From: Sanguinoderma infundibulare
Taxonomy: Eukaryota; Basidiomycota; Agaricomycetes; Polyporales; Polyporaceae
Length of the DNA stretch: 64,000 nt
Assembly (NCBI GenBank): GCA_032821775.1
Contig: JAVLRN010000003.1
Span: 248,001 to 312,000 of the forward strand
Direction of reading: 5' to 3'
This document shows, in pieces, positions 33,541 through 48,100 of this stretch. Every line of letters starts with the position of its first letter. Position 1 is the first letter of the stretch. The notes below the pieces were generated by a model that did no database searches, was not told the origin of the DNA, and was given only the letters and a program-made list of their open reading frames with translations. The position numbers were made by a program, and so were the translations under genes.

Positions 33541-35532
33541 GGAACCGCGACGGGTTGCGCTCAAGCCACGAGCATTTTCTTGGCCTTTCTGAATTCCGTT
33601 TCTAGAAGGTGAGTCGCCCGTCTCGTCCTGCGCGAGCTTCGTGTCCGTCGTGCCTGACCCATCCTTCTGTTCTTTCCCCGTGGGCCCCGCAGTATCCACG
33701 CTCGTTTTTGTTCACTTTCGCTTGCGGGAGGGAGGCGTTGTTTGGTCCAGCCGTTTTATTTTTGAGATTGAATTTGGTTACTCGTAGTGTTGGTTTTCGA
33801 GGGCTCTATCGGATTCCGAAGAGACAGTGTAGTAAGGGAACGCAAAGATACCCTAATAATTGTCCTGTACTAGTCCGGTACGGATCGCTGCGCGTGCCCT
33901 TCTTACAATCGCCTCGCGTCGCGAGTTTGAGCCCCATTCGGGTGTGCGAGTTGAGCGAGCGTCCGGTGACTTGATGGTTTGGCAGTATATGGTGTGCTCG
34001 GCAAGATCTGCGACCGCGGTCTGAGCGCAGTCTGCGACGAAGATGGATTGGGTCGTGGCTGTCGTAAGAACCGCAGTTACGAAGGACCACCGGCGTCAGC
34101 AGCCACCAAGGTTAACCCTGATGCCTCGCCCGCAGCGGCCGGGTCTTGAAGGAGCGACCCATGCGTCTGTGGCTCGCGCCGCTTCGTGTGCATTGTGTGT
34201 AAGAGTACCGTAATCCGTGCCACAATGCGAGCGAAACGTGCTCACCTGGTTTTAGAATAAGGGAGCGTCCACATACTGCGCGGCGCGCACTCGTCATCCA
34301 AGGGCCGCGCGACCTTGTCAGCCAGAGCGGATGAGCTCCGTGGAGTTCTCGCGTCCTAGGGGAGATTGGATATGCTGAGCATCGCGACTTCGATGGTCGT
34401 AAGCGTAGGCACTGCGCGGCGGTTCCGAGCCACACAGGGAACTCCGCGACGCCATTCCCTTCGAGTGGACTGCTGCGTGCCGCACGTTCCTCGCTGGACG
34501 CATTTTCTTCTTCCTCGTTCTCATCCACAAGCAGCCAGCCCGACTCCAGCTGTAGTTCCAAATCATCTTAATTGTGGACAGCGGAAGACCCGCTAAAGCA
34601 CTCAGAAAGCTGTCTTACAAGGAGAACGCTCGGTTAGAGACGTTGTGAACAGATGGGCAAGAACACTCACGACGACGGCGGAGACGCTTGCTGTCACTCG
34701 ATGCCGTCACCCGCGTCCCGCACGGTGAAGACCAGCTATGCGAGCATGGGTATGGTGCCGGGCAGCAGGAGGATGGGCGTCCGAGCTTCGACTTGACGCT
34801 CGGCAGTTCGATGGGGATCCAGAAGTCTTTGTTTGCGTGGAAGCAGACTTTGGCCGATACGAAGCGCGAGCGGGAGGACGGCAGGAGGAGCCACGCGTCC
34901 TCCCAGGTGACTACTCGAGCGAGCAACTTCACGGTATTCAGTAACTAGGTTGGCTCCAGTGTTCGGCCTGCATGAACTCGACAACGGATGTCGCCTTCTT
35001 GGCGTCCGTGAGGGCGACCCACTAGTAAATGACGACTTTCGCTCCGTTGCGGTAGAAGGCATGGCTGGTGCGCGTCACCGTCGCGGCCGTAGGCGGCGCC
35101 GCAAACTACAGAGCGAGGTAGCATTGTTGGCGAATGAGCTTCTCTTGGTTGGGTCGTTCTATAACGAATGGGTCAGAATCGCATGGACGTCCTGCGGGAT
35201 ACACACACCAGGAATGCGGTGAAGGAAGATGCTGTTAATTAGTCGTACGTTGTGAGTTTCCTAGCGTCGTGAACACAGTCCACAACTCATAGCAGCGCGA
35301 GGTAAACGTCTGTCTTGAACGACACAACGAACCGCTTCAGACGCAGCCACCGCGAAGTTCCAATTTATGAACGCCAAATTGGCCGGTAGCAAAGGGTAAG
35401 CGGTCACTGGCAGCATGAAGAGCCTGCGCGAGGGAGTCTTCAACGCTATGTATTGACGAAGTGGATGATACAGCGATAGCAAGAACAGGTAGCACGAAAG
35501 CGACCAGAATCCAGTAGTGCAAGCGAATGCAA
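33541..35532. other. No recognised intact gene
   Basis: A minus-strand stretch around 34640-35150 has a coding look in pieces (HAFYRNGAKVVIY, WVALTDAKKATSVVEFMQ, VTWEDAWLLLPSS) but carries stops and frame changes. I suspect a decayed gene that I cannot name. A minus-strand frame at 34340-34560 (MELQLESGWLLVDENEEEE..) is unassigned. Confidence 0.35.
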
Positions 35533-36406
35533 CTAGGGGTGTCCCCGAGCCTCTATAGAACCGGGGGGCTGGAGCAACGACTGCAACTAGAGATGCCAGG
35601 AATTCAGGGACGCATGGAATGCAACGAGGGATGATCGAAACGCACCTGCTCCAGATCCACGGCACCAGTAACGTCCTCCGGGTCTCCTTCGCCATTCTCC
35701 AGGGCCCCTCCTTGGGAGTCTTCACGACTCTGCGTTGTCTGCTCGAGGAGGTGCGCTTGAGAATGGAATCCGTACGAGTCGATGCGAGCACGTACCGCGC
35801 CCGCTGTGCCCGGCAGCGTGCCCTTTTTCTGCGCGCGACCCACAGCGGCAGCGGCCTGTGCCGCACCGCCCGGAGGCTCCTCCCGAGGGACGATGTCGAT
35901 GAGGAAGTCGAACTGGTCCGACTTGCTCAGGGCTTTCGCGATGTCGGCGCGGGAGAGCGTTCGCCGTTTGTTGGAGTCGGCAATGATGAAGGCGCGAGCG
36001 GTGATCTCGGCAATGAAGACTGCACTCGGGTTTGAGAAAGGCGTACGCCGAGTCTGCATGGGAACGCACTCACTTTCACAAGCCTTGCAGAAGAGGATGG
36101 GGGCTGGAACTCCTGTCAGGTTCACATGGGCGACAGAGGTCTCGGTTCGGGACGCACCATCCGCTGCAATCATCTACCGCGCCGTGCCTGGTGAGACCCA
36201 ATCACTGGAATACGGGGACGACGACTGAAGCGTACTTTGACCTCGGGGTCGCTCTTCATGACCTTCTTGATTCGCGCGAGCGGAAGCGGCGGATGGCGGT
36301 AGTCGGGTGTCTCTTGCTCAGCAGCGTCGATCTGCCTCTGCCAGAACGAGCGTAGGAAGTCATTGAGAGGCTCTCCAGGTTGCACATATGGCTTGGGTGA
36401 GGACAT
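35533..36406 (-). CDS. HAP5: CCAAT-binding factor subunit C (HAP5 / NF-YC), histone-fold protein
   Basis: Five exons on the minus strand: 36236-36406, 36158-36173 (16 nt), 36074-36103 (30 nt), 35646-36019 and 35533-35586, for 214 residues. The joined protein reads [74 protein letters not shown] and [13 protein letters not shown]. This is the diagnostic NF-YC histone fold, which pairs with HAP3 and together with HAP2 binds CCAAT promoters in the nucleus. The two tiny exons were set by keeping the conserved [20 protein letters not shown] continuous. The C-terminal exon is less certain. It is transcribed divergently from RVB1 with about 195 bp between start codons. It is usually single-copy, and no duplicate is visible here. 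Confidence 0.92.
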
Positions 36407-36601
36407 CGCTCAGGACGGTGAGCTCGACCTTGTCCTCGCCGTCGCTTGAGGGCCCAACTTCAAGCGGAGTTTCGCTCCTAGCAACACGGGCGCCGGGCGG
36501 GGAAAGAGCGGAGCCAGAAAATCGCGACGCGCGTTTCGCGATCGAGGACGCGTTCAACAGGCTCCTCATCGTCTGCGTCGTCCTCGGCTTGCGCTTCCAC
36601 G
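36407..36601. promoter_or_regulatory. Bidirectional promoter region, HAP5/RVB1
   Basis: Only 195 bp separate the divergent start codons, so both core promoters must lie here or overlap the 5' ends. I see no TATA box, which is common for housekeeping genes. Confidence 0.6.
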
Positions 36602-38396
<1,795 letters not shown>

Positions 38397-40103
38397 CTGC
38401 AGCTAAGCGGTTCGGACGTTCGGCGCGGTGGTTGTGGATGGCGGTAATCAAAACGCCCTCTCTCGCGTCCTGTATTGATCGTTGACATACGTGGTGGGTC
38501 AGGTGCCGCTTTGGGGTCGCGATGTATCAAAATACCAGCGGAACCTCGCCGTGGTTCCGTTCTGGGTGTTTCTTGTATTAGATCCCAATGCGATGAATGG
38601 GACCCAAGGAGTTTGTGGCTTGCCGTCCTGGAGCAGCCTGCGTGGTTACTGCCAAGGCTAGCTTCGCGTCCTCGGGACGGTGTGCGGTGCAACCGTGAAG
38701 AAGACGTACAAATTCTCGGGTTGACATGATTTAAAGCTAATTGATGCTTCTTCGCCCGGTCCTTCTCCACTTTCCGCGACTGCGTCCTATACCTAATTTA
38801 TCTACGTCGTTCGCCACACTCTCGGTGTATATAGCACGACAGCGTCAGGAGTAGCCGGGGCGCATGCTATGTCAAAGTCAGGTGTGTCGATGTGAGAACG
38901 CCGATCCCACGCGCTGATTCTCATTCAGGCTGACGTCTTTCAATCAGGCCAGGGCCTCCGCTGGGTCAGCTGCCCACCGGAATTAACGCTTCTCAGAAGT
39001 CTACTCGTCTTCGGGTGGGGTAGAAGACTTCTCAGCGAACTTGTGACGGTCGCCTGAGGCTGCGGTGTGCGCGCCTTGTGCCCCGATATGAATGGAAGGC
39101 GGCGAGTGTCTCCCCCTGGCTCTTCTCGTTCTGTTGGGGCACTAACGCTGTAGTATAGCGACCGGAGCAGGAGCCGGATGTGCGTCATTTCCCCAGTTCG
39201 AAGTGGGGGACCAGAACAAACGAGCCGAAAAGACCCGTGCCACATTCTGTCAATTACGGCCACGGACGTCAACCCTGCACGCCTAGGTACGTCCTATCGT
39301 GTCTACGCTATGCCTAGGTGGTCGAGGACCCTTCCCGGAGCGTCGCAAGGGCGTTCAAGATGACGCCAATCGCGACCCGGTACCTCCGGCTGGAATTGAT
39401 GCGGGACATATATGTGAACATCGTGTGTGCACGTGGCGCGGTGAGTGCCTTCTTGTGTCCCTCGACGGCTTCTGTGATGTGGGGCCGTGGACGTTCGGCG
39501 AGTGATGTGGCATGGGCCGTGATACATTTGCGTCGAGAGTTCCGGGCAGCGACGGCCGTTCGTTTCGTTTCGTTTCGCTGGTGACGCGTCTTCGGTCAGG
39601 TTTCGAGTCGTGAATATTTGATCATAATTACACTGGCACTCGGCCACAGCTTGCAATCCTTTGGGTAGGGGCGCGTTTGGCCCCGACGCGTCCGGGAGTT
39701 TCGGCTGCCTGGATCACCGGAAGGGCCATATCGAGGATGGGACACGGTCGTGGACTCTGTTCCTGTTTTGCACTAGTCCAGATGTGCAAAGAAGCGCGAC
39801 ATCGCGCTTCTCTTCTCGTCTATTCAGTGCACCTCGCCACAGGTGGTGCGAAATTGCAAGAGTCTTGGGTAGGTGCCCTGGCCAAGGCGTTGGCTCAGTG
39901 CCCGCATACGGAGTCGGAAGCCGCGGAGGTGTGATACGCCAGACGTGGGAGACCGATAAGATGCGGCGGGGACGGGGTGGCGCTTGCACAATCCCCACAC
40001 ACCTGCGCATCGAAGGGTCCTCTTCTCGTCCCGCGTCCGGATCAGGTGTTCTGACGTTCTCTTCACGCGAGCCACAACAGCCCTTTCGCAATTGCCGCAG
40101 CGG
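38397..40103. other. Intergenic, no gene recognised
   Basis: RVB1 3' flank followed by the presumed upstream region of the DUF6593 gene. Frames are short and unsupported. Confidence 0.45.
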
Positions 40104-40111
40104 TATATATA
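40104..40111 (+). promoter_or_regulatory. TATA box upstream of DUF6593 gene
   Basis: A run tatatata lies about 100 bp before the start codon at 40213 and is followed by a pyrimidine-rich leader (cttcctcgttcttcctcctc), typical of well-expressed basidiomycete genes. Confidence 0.65.
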
Positions 40112-40212
40112 CGCTTCCTCGTTCTTCCTCCTCACACAGTCCCCCTCTCCCCGCGTCCGACTACCGTCTTTTGCCCTTCCTCGTCTTCGTCCTTTCTGAC
40201 CAACGGTCCACC

Positions 40213-41007
40213 ATGATCAACAGGGCTCTCCCTTACTACCTCGAGGACCGTACCGGGCATTACACGGGCTCCGACTTCGATGAGATCTACGATCGCCTCT
40301 TCCTGCGCGTCGCGCGCCCTCCCCACACACAAGCTGAGGATTACGCCGAGACGACGCTCATGATCTACGACACTGGCCGTCGGTCATCGAGCCATCGCCT
40401 GTCGCGTCCGCCCCAGCGGGAGCCGGCGGTGATCTTGGAGTTCGGCCCGAACGGAGCGCTAGGCACGATCTCGTTCAGCGATTCGGGCGCGTCGATGGCG
40501 ATGGGGCAGTACCTGAGGAAGACGTCCATGTTCGCGGGGTGAGTGTTTGTTTGTCCGTCTGTTTCGTCTTGCAGAGGATCGGTAATGGATGTGCTGACGG
40601 GGGTATGTCAGATCGCTATCGCGCAAGTTCACTGCTGCGAACGGGGAAGAGTATAGGTGGATTTACCGTGCGGTGAAGGACCACGAGTGGTCGGTGAGTC
40701 GGATGTGCTCCATCTTGCGGTAGGGGATGGGGGGCACTTAAGCCGACTCTCTCGCATTGCGTTTGTCGCAGTGCGTCGATTCGCGCGATTATGTCGTCGC
40801 GCACTACAACCCGAAGCCGGCCGAAAAGCCCGCGTTCAACACGTCTGGCAACGTCCTGACCATCTACGAGCCTTTTACGCACCTTTCCATCGGTAAGTCG
40901 GGAAGGTCTGTTTCCGAAGCTGAATGCGGCAACGGTGCTGATGGCGTTCTGCAGAGATCCTCGCTACCCTGACCATCATGCGCCATCTGGCGGCCGAGAA
41001 GTACTGA
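40213..41007 (+). CDS. DUF6593-like protein, 193 aa
   Basis: Four exons, 40213-40538, 40612-40693, 40772-40892 and 40955-41007, with regular GTGAGT/GTAAGT donors. The protein starts MINRALPYYLEDRTGHYTGS. The middle has AVILEFGPNGALGTISF, and then KFTAANGEEYRWIYRAVKDH. The end reads YVVAHYNP, LTIYEPFTHLSIEILATLTI and MRHLAAEKY. The G(E/R)EY.W core and the C-terminal EILATLTIMRH are what I associate with the basidiomycete-specific DUF6593 family, which is present in many copies per genome and has no known biochemical role. No signal peptide. A strong TATA box suggests regulated expression. Confidence 0.8.
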
Positions 41008-43437
41008 AGCATGGCCGCCCGGTACCATTCATTCCTGACACCCGACCACTCATACCTCGGCGCGCCGCCGTCATCTGCACCACTTGGACGTGTGGGGGCA
41101 TGTAACAACATCGCATCCGATCTGGAAGTACGATACGCATCCTTGTTTGTAGCGCTATCTTTATTATCTTGTGCTTTTTGCTTTCGCTTTGACGGACTCG
41201 CAGGAGACGATCTGTAACTGGTACTTAGTAGGACTCGCTCGTCGTGGATTTGTATTTGTACCGCCGCTGTACCTGACTAGCTAGGGCTATGCGATTTGTT
41301 TACTTAAGCGCATGCAGGACTTCCATTGCCAAGTTTCGGTGGACGCTAGGGGACGCCACCCTGCGGGTTCTAAGCGCTGCTCAAGCGCGGAAGGCCGTTC
41401 CGAAGATCGGCCGAGCGTTGCATTTCCGGTCGCTTGTCCTCACGTCAGGCCTCTTGCCCGATCTACCACCTCACCCGGAGTCGATCATCTGCATCATGGC
41501 CAACGGCCATCCTGCCATCCAAGGTTCAATGAGGACGCTGCTTCGCTGTTCGCAATGTTCAGCTGGCTAGGTGTCGCCGATCAAAGAGCTTGACTGGCTT
41601 GGGATCTCTCAGGCCGACGGGCGACGGTGGCATGAAATGGTTGCTTCTGAACATATGGACCATCGGACACGCCGTGGCTGGGTGACGTACAAGCTTTCGC
41701 TTTCATTGGTTCTTTCACCGGGCGTCGTTCGAGCTTGTCTTCTGGACAGTTGTTGCAGGTGTCGGGAGTCGGCGATGCCTCTTGGGAAAGTTCGAAGTTG
41801 GTATATGTGATCAATGAAATCGACAGCATGCGGGCCTCCCGCGTATGGCACAAATACGGTGAAAGCTCAAAGAGGTGAGTGGATTTCGTCGTTCTCGTCG
41901 CTGCCAGCCTCGACGTTTACCCAGCCCTTGCACGCGATCAGGTCGTATTGGATCTCGACGTGGTCGAGGGCTTGATTCAAGAACGAGTCCGTGCCTGAGG
42001 TTCCGAACCGCAGTATGTGCGGGTCATACTCCCCGGACAGACGGTGCTGGCGGTGTGCTAGCCAGAACAGGCAGCGCTGATAGATAGGTGCGTCAACGGT
42101 CATGTGTGCGCGACATGATGTCATGATAAACGGGTTAGAGCAGCTCAGCATCGCCGCGACAGCGCCCCGCGTCCTCCGCGATCACTCAGCTACGGCAGCG
42201 AGCCAGGTTTGGGGTCGAGTGCATCCACGCGGAACAACGTCCCCCGTCTATGCGGCATGTGCTGCGTACGATAACTTTCGCCAGGTGAGCAGAAGGCTTG
42301 CTGCCCAAGTCACTTCTAGTGTTTGCTGATATAACAAGCCAGATGTTCACGCTCGAGTCCAGTTTGAACGGAGTCCCTGGTCTGCCGCCGAGCCGTCGAT
42401 CGTCAGGGCCAGACTGGATCGGGGGCTATCGGGGATGGCATGTCGCTCAAATTCCGTGTATCTGGCGGGCGATCGAATGGTGCGTTGTTGGTCCTTGTGG
42501 GGCTCGTTGTCCACTGTACCTACATTGATACTGTTAGATGGCATATTTCATCTGTTTGAACCGCAAGGGTTGCCTCCTCCCCGAGCACGCCATGATACTA
42601 AGGAATTCTTTAGATGACATCACCCAGAGCCACGGGAACCGTTCATGACAACGTGAAGGGAGACCCGTCTCATGCGCCAGAGGTCGGAGCCCGAATAGGG
42701 TCGACATTCGTGCTCAATAACCTTGTGACGACAAAGGTAAACGCTAGCGATCGTGCTGGGTACGTGAATCGTGGCTGTCTTCGTACAGGCACGCTCATAT
42801 ACCCCTGCGTCAGGTCGGTGGCACCCCTACCCCCGTCCGAAGTTCTCCCTGGAATTCGTCCGACCTGGCCCAGCCGACCATGAAGCGGATTCTGCCTGGG
42901 AACTCGGCGTGTTAGGCAACGTTTGCTCAAGTCCAAGAGTCGCAGGGGATGCTTAAGCTTGATATGCTATCGATACCCAGCAGCAAGGTGCGCAGTCTGG
43001 ATGTACGACTGCGCAGTGCATTGTCCTGACGTTTTCTTGCAGGCCTTTGTGGACAAGAGTCGATGGGCTCGGAGGCAATACTTCGGAAGCTCGGTAAATC
43101 GTCAATCTCTGTTGTCAGTCATATGTGGGCTCGTTCAAGCCTACCCCTCATGGCCTCCATGACTTAAGTGAATTCGACGACTCTAAATCTCCACATGATG
43201 TCATTCGTAGTGCCGATCATGAGTTTCGGGGCATTTAATGGCTGCAGTGCACGGCTAAACACAGGTAAAACTCCCCTGGTTGCCTGCTGATGCGTTCTAC
43301 ATCTGACGCTATCGTCTAACAGAAGTTCCGGACAGTCCCCGACCGCCGTCTCTCGTTCCGAAGAGCAGAAGGTACAAAGACTGACGGGTGAAGGTGACGC
43401 ACGTTGACTTCCTGTGTCCTCCTTCAGCTCCCACATT
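41008..43437. other. No firm gene; possible decayed minus-strand gene
   Basis: A minus-strand frame at 41867-42100 contains RCLFWLAHRQHRL, HILRFGTSGTDSFLNQALDH and VEIQYDLIACKGWVNVEAGS, which look protein-coding. I found no clean start or splice partners and do not recognise it. The remainder of the region shows nothing identifiable. Confidence 0.35.
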
Positions 43438-44614
43438 ATGACGAAGCTCTCTGTCCTCTCTGCCGCTGCGATCCTTGCTGGATCTGTTTCGGCCCACACC
43501 ATCTTCCAGGAGCTGTACGTCAACGGCGTCAGCCAGGGAGAGCTCGTCGGGATCCGCGCACCCAGTTACGATGGAGTATGTACCTTCCATGCTCTTACGT
43601 GTCGTGCGAGAAGCTGAACGAGTCCTTACACGCAGCCAATTACGGATGTCACCTCGAACGACATTATCTGCAACGGCGGGATTAACCCGTACTACCAGCC
43701 GGTCTCCCAGGTCGTGATCGACGTCCCTGCTGGTGCGACCGTCACTGCCCAGGTACGCACCAACGTTCGTCAACTTGCGCATCCTCTGGTGCCAACGACA
43801 CGCATCGTCTGTCTCAGTGGCACCACGTCCTCAACCAGACTGCCGGGGACCCAGCGGACCCCATCGACGCCTCGCACAAGGGCCCCATCCTCTCCTACCT
43901 GTGCGTCGTCTTTGCCTCTCCTTCCCGCTCGCCCGTACCAAAACTCAGAACGAACATGCTGAACTTTATACGTACGTAACAATATAGCGCAAAGATCCCC
44001 GACGCGACGCAGACGGACGTGACGGGGCTCAAATGGTTCAAGATCTACGAGGACGGGCTGACGGTCTCGAGCGAGACGTGGGCCGTCGATCGGATGATCG
44101 CGAACAAGGGCCAGGTGACGTTCACGATCCCGCAGTGCGTCGAGAGCGGGCAGTACCTCCTCCGGCACGAGATCATCGGTGCGCTTGTCCCTATCCTCCC
44201 TTCTCTCAATCCCTCTCATCTCTCGCACGCGGATCGGTTACTGATGTGGATGGGATGCGCTGTGTTAGCGCTGCACGGGGCGTCGACGTACCCCGGGGCG
44301 CAGTTCTACATGGAGTGCGCGCAGCTGAACATCGTCGGCGGGACGGGCGCGAAGACGCCGTCGACGGTGTCGTTCCCTGGTGCATACAAGGGCAGCGACC
44401 CCGGTACGTTCCCTCTATATATGTGTGTGTGGAGAGGATGAAGGCTCGGTGCTGATATGCTCTGCGTGCGCGTGCAGGCATCACGGTCAACATCTACTAC
44501 CCCCCGCTGACGAACTATACCATCCCTGGCGAGTTTTCCCGTACCTCTGAGAACGTGACGCGGTGCTGACATGAAGTTCAAATAACGACAGGCCCGGAGG
44601 TCTTCACCTGCTGA
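43438..44614 (+). CDS. AA9 lytic polysaccharide monooxygenase
   Basis: Seven exons, 43438-43575, 43636-43752, 43818-43900, 43988-44178, 44269-44403, 44478-44528 and 44592-44614, encode 245 residues. The signal peptide (1-19, [19 protein letters not shown]) ends just before His20, which becomes the N-terminal copper ligand. The second brace His is in WHHVLN (86-91), and the axial Tyr is in [11 protein letters not shown] (Tyr190). Other family marks are [43 protein letters not shown] and the ending IPGPEVFTC. The last intron has a GC donor. LPMOs of this family oxidatively cleave cellulose or hemicellulose outside the cell, using copper and H2O2 or O2. There is no carbohydrate-binding module. 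It is single-copy in the window, in the non-duplicated core. Confidence 0.95.
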
Positions 44615-45097
44615 GGTTTCATTATGTTAGTACTGTGGTACTTGCAAATGAAATGTGTACGAGAACGAGTACCTGGAGCTTGACTTGCTTTTGATCACGC
44701 ATGCCGAGCACAGTTTTAGGGAGCTCATATCAAACCGAAACAGTATACCTTCATGAATACTTGATCAAAACAAGTACACCGTTCGACCGTGAAAGCCATC
44801 CGACAGTCGACTCCGTATATACCCTCACGAAGATGGGTAAAAGAGAGCAAGTCAGGTTTGGCAGCGGCAGGGATCAAGAGACCTGTGTGGTCTTGTGCCA
44901 CAAATGGTTGGACTTGGACCGCAGCCTCCCTTTTATGATACATAGCTGCATTTACTGCGGCGGGGTGCGTCTAGAGTGTGGGAGACCAAGGAACATTTTG
45001 TAAACAGGGCTGCGCCGCGTCACCAAAGTGGGCGCTTGAGATACCATATTTGGATAAATACACCCATCCTATAGTCCAAGCGTACTGCAACTTTCGA
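44615..45097. other. Intergenic between LPMO and tRNA-Pro
   Basis: No gene recognised. The last about 50 bp (atatttggat..catcctatag) resemble the 5' flank of the other two tRNA-Pro genes. Confidence 0.5.
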
Positions 45098-45181
45098 GGC
45101 CTGGTGGTCTAGTAGTATGATTCCTTCTTAGGGCTTTCAAGCATTTGGAGGAGGTCCCGGGTTCAATTCCCGGCCAGGCCC
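45098..45181 (+). tRNA. tRNA-Pro (AGG) with intron
   Basis: 84 nt with the same acceptor stem (GGCCTGG/CCAGGCC, discriminator C), D arm, anticodon loop TTAGGG and T arm as the copies at 27819 and 61826. It differs in the intron, which here is ctttcaagcatt instead of ctgaatagcatt. Mature sequences appear identical. Confidence 0.93.
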
Positions 45182-48100
45182 TCAGGGGTGAGTCTTAATC
45201 CCCTTTTTGTCCGCTGTCACCGTGTTGACGCAATCAAACGTACCTCAAGCTGAGTCGCCTTCACACTCCGGGTACCTCCACCTTGTGATTGCTTTGCCTT
45301 CATGATTTTGTCATCTAGATCTTCAAGTTCTCTCGCGCAGCGGCACTGTACGGCATTTCTGAGGGAACGTTTGGGGATCCACACATTGAGCAAGTTTGAA
45401 TGCAGTCCTTGGGGCCACTCGCTCAGGGTAACTTGAACTGTTTCCATGTTTGGTTTCAGGGCGCAAGTACTCCGGTTCAGCCTGCCGCAGGCTGCGGCCC
45501 TGGCCACCTTCGCCGGCGGTCAGGAATTCCTTTGAGTGTTCTGACGAAAATAAAGCCTACCAGCATGACAGGCTCCCCTCATATTGTCCCACATCATAAG
45601 CATGTCTATTACTTGGACGCTGTGACCTGCAGTGCTTGAAGAAAGTTGAGCAAACGTTGGTGAAGGACGACTTGATAACATGCAAAGCGATTTCCTCTTT
45701 GAGGAGGACGATTACATCAGCCTTCGGCTAGTCCTTGACTGGCTTGTCCTCAACCCAGCCCAACCCCGACCGCGTCCTATAATCTGTCTTTTATGCTCAT
45801 CTCTCATGTCTACACCACCCTATGGCGTTTAGAAATACAAGAATGGCCTTCACGGTTGGCTGGAACGGTCTCGCTCACATCAAGCTCGAATTTCGGTGCG
45901 CGCAAGAGCGCTACTTAAAGATGCTACTGTTGTCGAAACGGTAGAGGCGGCGTTGGGGCCATCCAGACACCGTACAGGTGAAGGATGCACGGGGAGAATA
46001 TGGAGAGGGGGGGGGGCTTACGGTGTGGCTTCTGTACGTGAACACCATTCAAATACCTACTTCCGTTGTCTAGACCGGAATGTCTGGGATTCATTCTGGC
46101 TACCGCCTGGTGGTGCGCTCACAACGCAAGTCCCACTCGTCCAAGAGAGAGGTGACTGCTGCATCCTCGAGCGTCGCGAAGGTGCCCGGAGGGAGATGGC
46201 ACCAGGGAACAAAGTGAGCCCTCATTCTGCCTGGATCGCGTGCGGTTTGCTCGTCCCACGATCAGTTGAGCGTTTTGTGCGAGTCCCGGGGTCTGACGGG
46301 GCTTCAGAGCTCGTAACTCAGCGGGGTATGAGCAGCGTTCTGAACGAATCGCTGTGCGGCCTTGCGCCGCCGATGGTCATGCGCCCCGGTCAGACTCATA
46401 GCCTTTGTGACGTGCCTGTGCGTGCGACTACCTGCGCGGAGGTCTTTTCTTCTTCTGCATGCTGGTTCCATGCTTCCGAAGCATTCTTGTCGATCGCGCA
46501 TATAGCCCATCGCAACGCGTTCCTTGAGAGTACACATCCAAATGCACGCGCCACGCGCCGCACCACTACTGGTCGCGCAATAGGAATGACATCCCCACTC
46601 AGAAACTCTGTACGAATTCCACCGACGTACTAACCCTAATTCTTCCCATCTTCCGACATAGCTAGTGAGTCAGAGAACGCTGAAGCCCTGAAGCTTCTGC
46701 GACATTCCAATGATCCTCGACTGTGGACACGGGACTCGTCCAGAAAACCAGAGCTCTGTCAATTTGTGGTCAGGTGAGCCACTTGTGCGTTGGCCGTGTT
46801 ATTGACGAGAAAGCATGCTCAGAAATGCGGCCCCTCCTCATTGCCTCAACGCACTGCGCCTCGCCATTCGTGGTCAGTGAACTGTTCTCGCTTTCGGGAC
46901 GGTGTCCGGACAGTGTGCGCAAACCTGTGACATTCCCATTCATGCCTCTGAAACCCAATGACTTAATATATCAACCAACCTTGTTCCAGGCGACCACTTT
47001 ACGACATCGCTGAATCACAGTGAGTCGCGCTCTCCCCATTGGGAATGAGGCCTGCCGTGAACTGGGATGTCGGAGGGTCGATATTAAATCTCACGATTTG
47101 TCCTCGATGTCTGTCATCCCAAGCACAAACGGGTGTGCGGACCCACTGCGACGTATGTACCCCCGTTGAGAGCGCGTTTCGGGTCAAGATTCATGCTGAC
47201 CAGAGCGTTTTTGGAAGGGTCATCCCTGCATTGATGCCGGTCGTTACTGGACGTGCGATAACTGCGTACTCCTGCAGGATGCCATATCTTGAAGGGAACA
47301 CATTTGGCTGGGTGAGGATTCCTTGATATGGCCACGCTGCTCAATAGCGTGATGATCGGACTGACGTCCTGCACGCAGGAACGGAGAGTTGGCGGTGATG
47401 TTTATTTTTCCTCCACGACTGGCCCACTTGCGGTGCCTGCTCGCTGTATATCCAAAGTCGGCTTACCCTGCGTTCTGCGATGAGCGGGAGATGAGGAACA
47501 GAAGGTTCTGGGTAAGTGGATTTGCGTGATCTTGCTTCGACTTCGTGTAACGGATTTACATAGAGAGACCTCATGAGCCATTCTCGCGCCGACACAAAGT
47601 CAAATATATGGGTTATTGTGAGTTCTTCCTTCGATTGAATATATGCTGGCGTAGCTTATATTGAACTCGTCACGAGCGACTGGGGCCGACATATTGACAA
47701 GCCTTGTCGGTGCATTTATGTTGGATGGGTTACGCCAAGGGATTACGCTGGCCGGGTCGCCATTCCGCCTCAACGACGGACATGGTTGCCTAGCACCCTG
47801 CCCTAGACGTCATTGTGCCAAGTGGCTACGCCGCGCGCGTCCTTGCACCCTTTGCGAGGCGGGCCATTGTCAGTCTCTGTAGCTGAGTTTATTGATTGAG
47901 TTTTTGGAAGCGTCTGGGAAGAGATGTAACGTTGTCATAACCTTATCCAGGGTCTCTTGACATGCATACCCCATGCTTGGTCGATGCCTCCGCACTATCG
48001 TCCCCCGACTCCAGCCTCCTCGAAACGACCTGTCACCTGGAGGTTGCCAGAGGAGTGATGGCGACTCGGCTATTTTTGGACCCGCGCTATATGGCGACCC

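Noticed and set aside
32738..33605. Two long overlapping frames (223 and 240 codons) around the small secreted protein
   Set aside because: Composition is Arg/Ser/Pro-rich and they run through introns and promoter; the three-exon secreted-protein model explains the coding signal.
45896..46633. 245-codon plus-strand frame
   Set aside because: Arg/Ser/Cys-rich composition, no motif, no supported splicing, no paralogue; likely chance in GC-rich DNA.
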